This document shows positions 1-8,490 of a stretch of 64,000 nt of DNA, piece after piece; the stretch's first letter is position 1; each line of letters opens with the position of its first letter. The stretch covers positions 682,001-746,000 of the forward strand of contig JAUWGH010000001.1 of NCBI GenBank assembly GCA_030606485.1, in the 5' to 3' direction. A program made the position numbers and the translations under genes. The notes below the pieces were generated by a model. It did no database searches. It was not told the DNA's origin and saw only the letters and a list, made by a program, of their open reading frames with translations. The stretch is from Promethearchaeota archaeon (lineage in GTDB: Archaea > Asgardarchaeota > Lokiarchaeia > Sigyniarchaeales > SOKP01).

Positions 1-27
1 TTGTAAGCCATTTTGTTTTAAATCCAT
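1..27 (-). CDS. Possible 5' end of a gene running off the left edge
   Basis: Read on the minus strand, an ATG at 25-27 opens a frame (Met-Asp-Leu-Lys-Gln-Asn-Gly-Leu-Gln) that continues past the window edge. It would be divergent from the Lsm gene, with about 170 bases of AT-rich promoter DNA between them. Nine codons are too few to identify a product, and the frame may be chance. Confidence 0.25.
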
Positions 28-197
28 AAATTATTATTTAATTTAACCAAGGTTTAGTTAAATTATGTGATTAAATATTATAAGCTTTTTATTAATCACG
101 AGAATATTCGCTTGAAATCAACACTTAAAATAAAAAAATATTTAAGTTTTAAAACAAAATACAACTTATAATCTAATCAAATTCAGTCGAAGATATT

Positions 198-524
198 TTG
201 GACCACGTACAGAATATTCATAATTATTTAGAAAAAGCGACGCATCAGCCAAGTGTAAGGATAAAAATTAAAATCTGGAACACTTACATAGTTGGAAAGA
301 TAATTGAATTTGATAATCATTTGAATCTTTTATTATCTGATGCAAGAGAAATTTATTTGGGACCAGGGGGACATCGAGAAAAAGAACTTGGAAATATTAT
401 GATACGTGGTGCAAGCATTATACTAATTGGACAAAAATATGAAACCATAAATCTAAGTGAAGAAAAGATTTCCCAATTGATGGTAGATGAAGATATAAGT
501 GACAATGGAGGAGCGGAAGATTAA
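198..524 (+). CDS. Sm-like (Lsm) RNA-binding protein
   Basis: This is a 108-aa Sm-fold protein, expected to form a ring that binds U-rich RNA. An Sm1-like strand pattern is visible around residues 33-48 (GKIIEFDNHLNLLL then D), and an Sm2-like stretch around 65-78 contains the IMIRGASI segment, close to the canonical (V/I)(F/I)IRG. Between them lies a Gly-rich, charged loop. The C-terminal 25 residues form an acidic tail beyond the Sm core. The start is TTG; no earlier in-frame ATG is available. The gene is followed after 21 bases by eL37, the conserved archaeal Lsm-L37e pairing, so the two are probably co-transcribed. Confidence 0.85.
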   Translation: MDHVQNIHNYLEKATHQPSVRIKIKIWNTYIVGKIIEFDNHLNLLLSDAREIYLGPGGHREKELGNIMIRGASIILIGQKYETINLSEEKISQLMVDEDISDNGGAED

Positions 525-545
525 ATTAAAAGGAGTGAATAAATA

Positions 546-746
546 ATGACAAAAGGAACACCAAGTTTTGGAAAACATAACAAAAGAGCCAGCCACAGAA
601 TATGCCGTAGATGTGGAAATAGATCTTATCATAGACAGAAAAAAGTTTGTGCAAGTTGTGGCTTCGGAGCGAGCGCTAAATTAAGAAAATTTAATTGGAG
701 CCGTCACGTAAGAGCTTTTAACGACCAAAAGGCATATCATAAGTGA
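546..746 (+). CDS. rpl37e: 50S ribosomal protein eL37 (L37e)
   Basis: This is a 66-aa, strongly basic ribosomal protein of the large subunit. It has the family N-terminus ([12 protein letters not shown]), a C4 zinc ribbon (CRRCG near residues 20-24 and CASCG near 35-39) and the conserved basic C-terminus. The length matches archaeal eL37. A good Shine-Dalgarno sequence (AAAGGAGTG) lies about 8 bases before the ATG. It is the second gene of the Lsm operon. Confidence 0.96.
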   Translation: MTKGTPSFGKHNKRASHRICRRCGNRSYHRQKKVCASCGFGASAKLRKFNWSRHVRAFNDQKAYHK

Positions 747-811
747 TTTATTAACTAATTTTTTATTATATTAGACTTTTTATGTTTTATTAAATTCATA
801 GTGAATATATT

Positions 812-1345
812 ATGATAATTGAGAGTCCTCATAGTGGAAAAAAGCCAATTATTCATGAATCGGTATTCATCGCCCCAACTGCAGTAATTATAGGTGATGT
901 TGAGATTGGAGAGGGATCAAATATATGGTTTGGCGTAGTGTTGCGTGGAGATTGGGGTAGAATTCGAATAGGAAAATTTACTTCAATTCAAGAGAATGTA
1001 ACTGTTCATACCGAAGTCGATAAAGAAGCAATAATTGGAGATAATTGTATTGTTGGACATCATGCGATGATTCATGGACCGTGTGTTATTGAAAATGGAT
1101 GTTTAATAGGAATAGGTTCTAATGTCCTTAATAATTCAAAATTAGGCGAGGGTTGTTTATTAGCTGGTGGGGCGGTTTTAACAAATAAGGAAATACCTCC
1201 AAGAAAATTAGTTGTTGGTATACCTGCTGAGATTAAAAAAGATTTAAAAAGTACTGGAAAGGCATTGGGAGTAATTAATTCAATGGGTTATTATAGAAAC
1301 GGTCAGGAATTCAAAAAATTATTTGAAAAGTTAAGTAAGAAATAA
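812..1345 (+). CDS. Gamma-carbonic anhydrase-like hexapeptide protein
   Basis: This 177-aa left-handed beta-helix protein belongs to the gamma-carbonic anhydrase/YrdA group. Hexapeptide repeats run through residues 20-135 (IIGDVEIGEGSNIW and similar). The trimer-interface zinc-binding histidines appear present: one His in TVHTEVD and two in the segment GHHAMIHG. The glutamate residues used for proton transfer in Cam are not obvious, so it may be a Cam-like or purely structural homologue. It ends 33 bases before the SDR gene on the same strand. Substrate and activity are inferred only from the family. Confidence 0.8.
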   Translation: MIIESPHSGKKPIIHESVFIAPTAVIIGDVEIGEGSNIWFGVVLRGDWGRIRIGKFTSIQENVTVHTEVDKEAIIGDNCIVGHHAMIHGPCVIENGCLIGIGSNVLNNSKLGEGCLLAGGAVLTNKEIPPRKLVVGIPAEIKKDLKSTGKALGVINSMGYYRNGQEFKKLFEKLSKK

Positions 1346-1378
1346 TTATAATATTGAATTAACATAAGTTGAAATTTT

Positions 1379-2260
1379 ATGTTATTAAAAGGAAAAAATA
1401 TCGTTATAACAGGTTCAGGGCGGGGTATTGGAAAGGAAGTTGCATTGGCTTGTGCAAGGGAAGGAGCCAATATGGGATTGACATCAAGAACTAGAGAAGA
1501 ATTAGACAATACGAAAAAAGAAATAGAAGATTTAGGAACTGGAGTAAAGGTTGTTATAGTGACTGGGGATATTTCAAAATATGAAGATACTGAGAATATT
1601 TTTAAAAACTTACATAATGAACTTGGTCCATTAGATGGCGTTATTGCAAATGCAGGATATTCGCGTAGAGGTTCTTCAGATACATTTGAAATTATGAAAT
1701 TTCGGCAAATTCTTGATGTAAATATTCTTGGCGTCTATTTTACATTTAGAGCTGCCTTACCACATTTAAGAAAGGATGATAAAAAAAACAAAGCTAGGTT
1801 TATTGTGACTGGGAGTGGTGCTTATCAAACAATAATGCCCTTGTTTGCATCTTATACCGCTAGTAAATGGGGTGTAGTCGGTTTAGTTAAAGCGTTAGCA
1901 GCGGAATATAAAAAAGAGAACATCACCTTTAATATAATATTACCAACAATGGTAGATACACGATTGTTACGTGGAAGAAAAGCGGGGGATGGAAAAAAAG
2001 ATGATTTTATAATGAATCCTTGGGATTTAAATGAATATTATCTGTTTTTGTTATCAGATGAAGCGAATAGAATAAATGATGAAATGATTTATACTCAAGA
2101 TTTTCAACAAGTAAAAAAAATTATAAATGAAGCCCCAACCGATAAAAAGGAAAATTGGGAAATATTTCAAGAATATTTAGAGGAAAAGAATCCTAAACTA
2201 TTTAATTCTGTAAAAAAATTAAGAAAATTTATTGAATTTCTTTTATTGCGAAGAAAATAA
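1379..2260 (+). CDS. Short-chain dehydrogenase/reductase (SDR)
   Basis: This is a 293-aa NAD(P)-dependent oxidoreductase. The N-terminal Rossmann motif (TGSGRGIG, about residues 11-18), the NAG motif near residue 90, a catalytic serine in TGSGAY and the YTASKWG active site (YxxxK) are all visible. The classical SDR core ends around residue 215. The C-terminal 75 residues are charged, lysine-rich and not typical of the family. The substrate is not predictable. It follows the hexapeptide protein closely and may be its operon partner. Confidence 0.85.
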   Translation: MLLKGKNIVITGSGRGIGKEVALACAREGANMGLTSRTREELDNTKKEIEDLGTGVKVVIVTGDISKYEDTENIFKNLHNELGPLDGVIANAGYSRRGSSDTFEIMKFRQILDVNILGVYFTFRAALPHLRKDDKKNKARFIVTGSGAYQTIMPLFASYTASKWGVVGLVKALAAEYKKENITFNIILPTMVDTRLLRGRKAGDGKKDDFIMNPWDLNEYYLFLLSDEANRINDEMIYTQDFQQVKKIINEAPTDKKENWEIFQEYLEEKNPKLFNSVKKLRKFIEFLLLRRK

Positions 2261-2417
2261 GTTTTTATTTCTGTTTTTTTTTTTTCAATTTATTATTTAT
2301 TAACATAGAGATTTTATACAATCTAGACTTTAAATGTGCTAAAGATTGGTCTAAAAATATTTTATTATATAGCGAAATCTTATTTTTTTTAACAATTATT
2401 AGGAGTTTTAAAAAAAA

Positions 2418-3650
2418 ATGTATTGTTCAAATTGTGGAAAACAGATATCTGATGATGTAAAATTTTGTACCGAATGTGGTGCTGATATTAAGACAGGAAT
2501 AATACCCATAAAAGCAAAATCTGTCGCTCCAACCCCATATCAGGCTCGAAGTCATACAGGGAGAAATATAGCAATAATCATCATACTTGTAACCATTCTT
2601 ATTATGGTGCCTGTTACTATTTTTGTAATTGTTCCTAATGCAACATGGGGGAAATATGAAGAATCTTTTGATTACTATTATACGCCAGCATCTCCATCGG
2701 GTTTAGAGTCAATGGACTTCAATCTCGATATAGGTGAGATGATTATTAAATACAATCAAACACCCACCCCACATGTTGCAAAAATTGATGTTGATTTCGA
2801 TATTGAAGGTCCATTTGTAGCTGATAAAACTTATACAGATTATTTTAAGCCAATTTCTTGGGTAAATAATAGCACCCCCATAACATTTACTTTAGAGTCT
2901 AAACCAGACGCTTGGATTTTTCCTATAAATTGGTTCTCTTTTCATGATATTATTACTGTGACCGTAACTCTTAGAACAGATGTCATTTACGAGATCAATG
3001 CAACAACTACTACTGGAGGTGTAGAAATGACAGTTCCAAGCGGTGTTACTCTTGGAAATCTCCAACTTATATCTACTACGGGTGGTGTTTCCCTATCTAC
3101 GGCGAAAAATTCTATTTTCCAAGGAGATTTAATAGCTCAAACAACAACAGGTGGAGTTTCGATATTAGCAAATGGCGCAAATTTTAATGCGAGTGTAAAT
3201 GGACAAACTACTACGGGGGGTCTTGCAATGAATTTTACCAATTGTATTTTTGGAGGAAATATATTGGGGGATGTCACTACAGGTGGAATAGATTTTAAAA
3301 TCTATAATCCAGAATTTACACAAGCCAGTCAATGGACCCTTACTTCTACAACAGGTAGTATTGATATTGAGATTTACCAATATAACCCAATAGGTGCAAA
3401 TATAACTGGGTATGTAACAGTAACTACTGGTGGCATTGACTTACTTTATGAGGATAATCAGGCTTCAGTTGGTGCTAGATTTATTGGAACAACTACTACT
3501 GGAGGAGTTGATCTCGCAAATCTTGGAGGATTTACTCAAATTGGCAATGAAATATTAGAATCCAATGATTATGACACTGCCAATTATAAATATACTTTTG
3601 ATTTGCATACAACCACCGGCGGTATTGAAATTAATGCCCAAAGTGCTTAA
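2418..3650 (+). CDS. Zinc-ribbon membrane protein with TTTGG-repeat solenoid (DUF4097-like)
   Basis: This 410-aa protein has three visible parts. A cytoplasmic zinc ribbon uses Cys3, Cys6, Cys17 and Cys20. One transmembrane helix spans about residues 49-73. A long, probably extracellular region ends in nine repeats whose hallmark is T(T)TGG followed by a hydrophobic beta strand (near residues 200, 222, 245, 267, 289, 312, 338, 362 and 401). The 22-26-residue spacing resembles DUF4097/putative-adhesin beta-solenoids. An AGGAG ribosome-binding site precedes the ATG. The function is unknown; a surface or adhesin-like role is inferred from topology. The gene stands alone with T-rich DNA after it. 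Confidence 0.75.
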   Translation: MYCSNCGKQISDDVKFCTECGADIKTGIIPIKAKSVAPTPYQARSHTGRNIAIIIILVTILIMVPVTIFVIVPNATWGKYEESFDYYYTPASPSGLESMDFNLDIGEMIIKYNQTPTPHVAKIDVDFDIEGPFVADKTYTDYFKPISWVNNSTPITFTLESKPDAWIFPINWFSFHDIITVTVTLRTDVIYEINATTTTGGVEMTVPSGVTLGNLQLISTTGGVSLSTAKNSIFQGDLIAQTTTGGVSILANGANFNASVNGQTTTGGLAMNFTNCIFGGNILGDVTTGGIDFKIYNPEFTQASQWTLTSTTGSIDIEIYQYNPIGANITGYVTVTTGGIDLLYEDNQASVGARFIGTTTTGGVDLANLGGFTQIGNEILESNDYDTANYKYTFDLHTTTGGIEINAQSA

Positions 3651-3659
3651 ATAATAATT

Positions 3660-3705
3660 TTTAATTTCTTTTTTTTTTTGATTTTTTTTCTTTTAGTAAA
3701 TGTTA
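3660..3705 (+). terminator. T-rich termination region
   Basis: Several T tracts (an 11-T run then an 8-T run) directly follow the stop of the solenoid protein gene. This is the usual form of intrinsic termination in archaea. No hairpin is needed or seen. Confidence 0.4.
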
Positions 3706-3800
3706 TCAAGATTTTTTAATTTAAAAAGCTAAACTACAAATTTCCTTATTTATTTTCTATAGTATTTAAGGTATTCAATCATTTGGTTCAAAGTCTTCAT

Positions 3801-4820
3801 ATGTATAAGTCTGAATTTAGTAAAATTGAAGGGGTTTATCGATTTAAAATAGATGTTCCATTTGAGGTTAAATTTGTGTGTATATATCTATTAAAAATTG
3901 ATGATAAGAATGTTCTGATTGATGCAGGTTTAAATTTAGGGGATTGGAGTAAGGTTTTTTTTTCTGTATTAAATGATGCAAAATTAAATATCAAAGATAT
4001 CGATTATTGTATTATTTCACATGCCCATTTAGACCATGTTGGCTTATTAAAAAAATTTAAACGTAAAAATCCTAATCTGCAGATATTAATGCATGATATT
4101 ACTAATGAAATACTTAAGTGGAGCACTGATCCTGAAAACTTTAAAGAGATTGAAATTTCAGCAGAGAAAATGGCTCAAGAGATGATAAAATATGGAATTA
4201 GTGATAAACAGGGAAAAAGAATAAGTCAATTTTTTACTTCTTGGCCAAAAATGATAAGATATCAAAAACCAGACATGCTTTTACACGATGGTGATGAAAT
4301 CACTTTTGGGACTAATAAATTAAAAATTATTTGGACCCCAGGGCATAGTTTTGGACATATTTGCGTTTTTGATCAAAACAAACAGCATCTCTTCTCAGGT
4401 GATCACATTCTTTCGGAAATAACCCCACATATCGGAGTTTTCAATATATCTCCTGCTCTTAAAGATAAATATAATTTCAATAATATTTTAGGAAATTATT
4501 TGGAATCATTAGATCGTATTGATAAATTAAACCCTAAAATTATTTTTCCTGGACATCAAAAAATTATTTATAACCCTCATCGACGTATTCTGGATATTAA
4601 AGAACATCACAAAAACCGGCTGAAAGAAATTTTTGACCTAATTGTAGATAAACCATTAACACCGCATAGGATTTCACAAATTCATTTTGGAGAAGATTTA
4701 GATGAGATGAATGGATTTTTAGCGTTAAATGAAGTATTAAGTCATTTGATTTATTTAGAACATCAAGATAGAGTTAAAAAAATCGAAAAGAATGATAAAA
4801 TTTTATTTATAGCCAATTAA
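3801..4820 (+). CDS. Metallo-beta-lactamase-fold hydrolase
   Basis: This MBL-fold metal hydrolase is about 339 aa. The metal-binding motif HAHLDH (in ISHAHLDHVG), a later GHSFGH histidine, the SGDH aspartate and a C-terminal PGH motif give a full set of two-metal ligands. A C-terminal winged-helix-like region (LTPHRISQIHFG onward) resembles LACTB2-type hydrolases. I start at the ATG at 3801; a TTG at 3783 would add six residues. Substrates of this subgroup include thioesters and nucleic acids, so the precise reaction is unknown. No operon partner is visible. Confidence 0.85.
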   Translation: MYKSEFSKIEGVYRFKIDVPFEVKFVCIYLLKIDDKNVLIDAGLNLGDWSKVFFSVLNDAKLNIKDIDYCIISHAHLDHVGLLKKFKRKNPNLQILMHDITNEILKWSTDPENFKEIEISAEKMAQEMIKYGISDKQGKRISQFFTSWPKMIRYQKPDMLLHDGDEITFGTNKLKIIWTPGHSFGHICVFDQNKQHLFSGDHILSEITPHIGVFNISPALKDKYNFNNILGNYLESLDRIDKLNPKIIFPGHQKIIYNPHRRILDIKEHHKNRLKEIFDLIVDKPLTPHRISQIHFGEDLDEMNGFLALNEVLSHLIYLEHQDRVKKIEKNDKILFIAN

Positions 4821-4858
4821 TATGCAAGATTCAATATTAATTAACTAAATTATATCTA

Positions 4859-5602
4859 TTATTTTGAGCAAATACATTTTTCATGTTTTTGAACAGGAAT
4901 TTTATCAAAAGACATATTAAGTAAATTTACCATTAATAAATTATTTTCTAGAGTTTCTCCAATATTTAACAACGATTTAATTACCTCTACTGCTTCTAAA
5001 GTGCCCAATATTCCTGGAGTCACACCTATAATAGGTAAAGGGGACTCTTTTTTAGGTTGCTTTTCAGGTTCACCATAAAAAACACACCGATAACAAGCAG
5101 ATTTTTTTGGATTAATTGTTATCATTTGTCCATAAAAATCTTTAACACCAGCAATTGTGCATTTCACATTATTTCTTATGGCAGCATCATTAACCATAAA
5201 TTTAGTTTTAGCATTATCACTACAATCTACAATATAATCTTTATTCTTGATTAAATCATCAATTGATTTATCATCTACACACATCTTTTTAATAATAATC
5301 TTAGAGTCAGGATTTATATAATTCAATCTTTCCTTGGCAACCTCAACTTTCACGCGATTTAATGAACTTGAATCATATAGGATTTGTCTTTGTAAATTTG
5401 ATAAATCAACTGTATCATTATCAATTATAGTTAATTCCCCTATTCCTGCTGCAACTAAATACATTGCAAATGAAGAGCCTAAACCTCCAGCTCCTATTTG
5501 CAGTACTTTTGACTTTAATAATTTTTCTTGTCCTTTTTCTCCAATTTCTGGGCTAATTAACTGCCTTGCATATCTTAATTTTTGTTCTTCAGATAATGGC
5601 AT
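4859..5602 (-). CDS. ThiF/MoeB/HesA-family E1-like adenylyltransferase
   Basis: This 247-aa E1-like enzyme activates the C-terminal glycine of a ubiquitin-like sulfur carrier by adenylation. The RYARQ start, the nucleotide-binding GAGGLGS (37-43), DNDTVDLSNLQRQ (61-73) and DCSDN (127-130) are all present. Zinc ligands appear as CYRC (170-173) but only CIC (243-245) at the C-terminus, where MoeB has CxxC. The position of the MoeB/ThiF catalytic-loop cysteine is replaced by IIGVTPGILG. No ubiquitin-like partner lies nearby. The role could be molybdopterin or thiamine sulfur transfer, or another sulfur pathway. Confidence 0.85.
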   Translation of the reverse strand: MPLSEEQKLRYARQLISPEIGEKGQEKLLKSKVLQIGAGGLGSSFAMYLVAAGIGELTIIDNDTVDLSNLQRQILYDSSSLNRVKVEVAKERLNYINPDSKIIIKKMCVDDKSIDDLIKNKDYIVDCSDNAKTKFMVNDAAIRNNVKCTIAGVKDFYGQMITINPKKSACYRCVFYGEPEKQPKKESPLPIIGVTPGILGTLEAVEVIKSLLNIGETLENNLLMVNLLNMSFDKIPVQKHEKCICSK

Positions 5603-5718
5603 AATTTTACTACTCCTATCTTTTCTTTATTAAATATGGTTGTTTTAAAAAGATCAATATTATTGATTTAAACATTGTGATTAAAATTTATTAATTTGCT
5701 AAAAATAAAAATGATAAT

Positions 5719-6417
5719 ATGGATATTTTAAAATTTTCAGAAGATTTAGTGAATAGTGATATAAAATTATCTTTAAGTTATATTATTTTTAATGATATAC
5801 CGGTTAAAATGGAGCATTCTCAAAAATTAGATAATTATATATCTGAAATTTCAAAAAAAGTTAAGGATAGTTACACTCTTGAAACAATTAAAGATAATGA
5901 GATTATTCGAAAATATCGAGATTTTAATTGGCATTATCTAAAAATTGACCCAACGAAGATTAGACCATCTGCTGAGGCATTGATAAGAAGAATTTTGAGA
6001 GATAAGAAAATTCCTCAGATCTCTAACATTGTTGATGTGTATAATTGGGTTTCAATAGAAACGTTGATTCCCATAGGTGCCTATGATTTTGATGTTTTAA
6101 AATATCCGATTATTGTGAGATATTCTAAAGAAAATGAACAGTTTGTGCAATTAGGGGGTAAAGTAATCTTATTAAAAGGAAAAGAGATTATTCTTGTAGA
6201 TGCTTCAAATAGAGTAATTTTCCAATATCCTTATAGAGATGCAGATTTCAGTAAAGTAACAAACAAAACAAAAAATCTATTACTAATTTCTTATGGTGTA
6301 CCAGGAATATCAATAGAATTATTAGAGAATTCTTTAAAGAAATTTAATTACGTGCTTGAAATAATTTCCGATACCCAATTTTCTAGTTCAGAAATAAAAA
6401 AAATAAAAAATTATTAA
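5719..6417 (+). CDS. Free-standing B3/B4 tRNA-binding-domain protein
   Basis: This 232-aa protein resembles the B3/B4 domain that phenylalanyl-tRNA synthetase beta uses for editing, here as a stand-alone protein (COG3382-like). Family-like stretches include RPSAEALIRRILR (about residues 92-104), the NWVSIETLIPIGAYD region and LGGKVILLKGKEIILVD. Stand-alone members are generally viewed as possible trans-editing or amino-acid-binding factors. The synthetase itself is not in this window. It is convergent with the small zinc ribbon that follows. Confidence 0.75.
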   Translation: MDILKFSEDLVNSDIKLSLSYIIFNDIPVKMEHSQKLDNYISEISKKVKDSYTLETIKDNEIIRKYRDFNWHYLKIDPTKIRPSAEALIRRILRDKKIPQISNIVDVYNWVSIETLIPIGAYDFDVLKYPIIVRYSKENEQFVQLGGKVILLKGKEIILVDASNRVIFQYPYRDADFSKVTNKTKNLLLISYGVPGISIELLENSLKKFNYVLEIISDTQFSSSEIKKIKNY

Positions 6418-6477
6418 AAAAAAGTTAAGTATAACCATAAATTTAGAAAAAAAAGATTAATTTATTTAAATTAATAA

Positions 6478-6693
6478 TTATTTATTTGAAAATCCTAAAA
6501 TAGTATCACAATGTGGGCAAGTAAACATTTTTATTAGGTAAATTCTATTATTCTTGAATTGTTTTTCCGTCAATCCTGGAGAAAATTCTTCTCCGGAGAA
6601 ATCATATGATGGATATTTGAATGTACCAGTTTCAATATTCTGAAAAAAATCTTTAAGATGAACTTCTTTCTTGCAATATGGACATTTTCCCAT
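6478..6693 (-). CDS. Small zinc-ribbon protein
   Basis: This 71-aa protein has two CxxC knuckles, CPYC near the N-terminus and CPHC near residue 60. They are separated by an acidic, aromatic linker that is long for a zinc ribbon. No other domain is visible and the function is unknown. It has its own ATG and lies convergent to the B3/B4 gene. Confidence 0.6.
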   Translation of the reverse strand: MGKCPYCKKEVHLKDFFQNIETGTFKYPSYDFSGEEFSPGLTEKQFKNNRIYLIKMFTCPHCDTILGFSNK

Positions 6694-6969
6694 AGATTTT
6701 TCACTTTATTTTTCATTTTTTATCGGAATTAATATGATATCAATAAAAAATTGAGTATTTATATCCATCTGGGTTATTTTTAGTCATTTGTAGAAAAAGA
6801 TAATATATGAAAATATTTTTTTTTAAAGGTTATACCCACTTTTTTTATAAAAAAATTGATATATTACTCAGTCTTCTTTTTTAATTTACTTATTAGCATC
6901 AATATTAAAGCTATTACCAAGAAAAACTTTTAGAAATAAAAAAAAAGAGCATAGATTTCATCCATTTTC
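6694..6969. other. Intergenic AT-rich region, no gene seen
   Basis: About 276 bases between two minus-strand genes hold T tracts and scattered TATA-like stretches. I find no open frame with a credible start and no inverted repeat longer than a few bases. It probably carries the promoter of the zinc ribbon and the end of the GDPD transcript. Confidence 0.4.
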
Positions 6970-8454
6970 TTAATTATTTTCTCTCCTAATTAGATAATTT
7001 AAAAGAATAACAGAAACCAAACAGAGAGTATTAATTGTAATCCATAAACTATAATATAAATCGACAGGTAAATACCAGAGAGGTTGAGTTAAATTAGCAA
7101 ATTTATGGGGCTCATTGGTTTTAACATAATTAACACCTAAGCACCAAAGTTGGGAATAAAGTTCTATGAAATCAACAGTATATGCAACCACCGAAATATT
7201 TGCTTCCGAATACTCTTTAAATTGTGTATTACTCAAACTATAATGAGTGTTAATTACATTATAATCCGATGTTAAAAACTCATCAACAGAACAAGCACTC
7301 CTCATTTTTGTTATATTATGGGCTTTATCTTCTATCACGTTAAATAATTCATCACCAGCGGATATCCAAATCTTATCCTCAATTCCAGCAGCGACAATTA
7401 GGTCTATACAAATATTGTAAAATTGTGAACGATATGGATGACTTTCGGGAGGTCTAATAAGTTCACAATCAAAAATAAGATTGTTATCTCTAGTAAAATT
7501 TAAAGCTTCTTCAAATGTTGGAATTTTTATCCCTCGATACACTTCCGCTTGACTGGGAGTGATAAGACCTTTAGTTATAGCATAATAAGGATCTTTATCA
7601 ACAAACCATGATCCTGCATCAAGTTGTTCAAGTTCAGAAAAAGTAAAATTGCTTGCTCTTAAATCTGCACGGTCAGAAAAAACTATTTCAACATTAGTTG
7701 TACGCTTGAGTGTAGAATCGTGCATTAAAAATGGTACACCATCGTAGCTGATTCGAATATCAGATTCCCATCCAATACACTCATAATCGACGGCAACTTC
7801 TATGGCTTTAATTGTATTTTCTGGGGCAAGATGTGAAGCCCCACGATGAGCAACGATACCAGGTTTAGGAGGTAAAGGTCCTTCAATAATATTTGCAGGC
7901 ACATATAAAAAGGGCAGACTAAAGATAAATCCATAAGCCGTGATAAAACAACTTAAAATCAAAATAGATTTAGGTTGTCTTATTGAGGTCTTTATTATTG
8001 CAAGAATAGGGTCTGCAATAATTGCTATGCTAATAGCACCTCCAATAAAAATTAATATATTTATATTTTCAAAAAGATGAGATACTATTGCCGCTTCCTC
8101 ACCGAATAGATTTAACATTATAAATAAAAGTGCATTGAAAATAATAATAAGAATTATTGCAATAATTTTATGTACTATATGAGGATCAATTCGATTAATT
8201 GTAAAAATATTTTTAAGATTGATTGTTAATAAAACAGCAGAATATATTAGTGGAATTCCAATGATAATCAAAAAAATTAGAATATAATTTGCTTTGGATT
8301 CTATGAAATCTCCAAGATATTCATTAAATTCTGGCCAAAGCGGTTCTATCGCAATAAGAATCATTTCAAAAATAAATAAACTAATAAAAGCAATTATGAA
8401 TACTAGAAGCCATCTTTTACCTTGTTTTCTATAAATTGATTCATACCAACGCAT
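6970..8454 (-). CDS. Membrane glycerophosphodiester phosphodiesterase
   Basis: This 494-aa protein has about five N-terminal transmembrane helices (residues 14-195), a GDPD catalytic domain (about 200-455) and one C-terminal membrane segment. The catalytic signature is clear: AHRGASHLAPENT, then WESDIRISYDGVPFLMHD (acid pair and second histidine), with later ECE-type residues in FDCELIRPPE. The enzyme should cleave glycerophosphodiesters to sn-glycerol-phosphate and an alcohol. The topology resembles bacterial GlpQ-family membrane GDPDs. It is 36 bases downstream of the amidohydrolase gene on the same strand, so they may be co-transcribed. Confidence 0.88.
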   Translation of the reverse strand: MRWYESIYRKQGKRWLLVFIIAFISLFIFEMILIAIEPLWPEFNEYLGDFIESKANYILIFLIIIGIPLIYSAVLLTINLKNIFTINRIDPHIVHKIIAIILIIIFNALLFIMLNLFGEEAAIVSHLFENINILIFIGGAISIAIIADPILAIIKTSIRQPKSILILSCFITAYGFIFSLPFLYVPANIIEGPLPPKPGIVAHRGASHLAPENTIKAIEVAVDYECIGWESDIRISYDGVPFLMHDSTLKRTTNVEIVFSDRADLRASNFTFSELEQLDAGSWFVDKDPYYAITKGLITPSQAEVYRGIKIPTFEEALNFTRDNNLIFDCELIRPPESHPYRSQFYNICIDLIVAAGIEDKIWISAGDELFNVIEDKAHNITKMRSACSVDEFLTSDYNVINTHYSLSNTQFKEYSEANISVVAYTVDFIELYSQLWCLGVNYVKTNEPHKFANLTQPLWYLPVDLYYSLWITINTLCLVSVILLNYLIRRENN

Positions 8455-8490
8455 AATAACTAAATATTTACATCAATAATTAATAAAAAT

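Noticed and set aside
3000-3640. CRISPR or DNA tandem-repeat array
   Set aside because: The regular spacing comes from the protein-level TTTGG repeats of the solenoid protein; the DNA units vary in sequence and spacing and lack identical repeats.
5057-5254. Small plus-strand ORFs inside the ThiF-like gene and similar short frames inside other genes
   Set aside because: They lie opposite or inside confidently identified genes and have low-complexity, Ile/Ser/Phe-rich translations typical of shadow frames.
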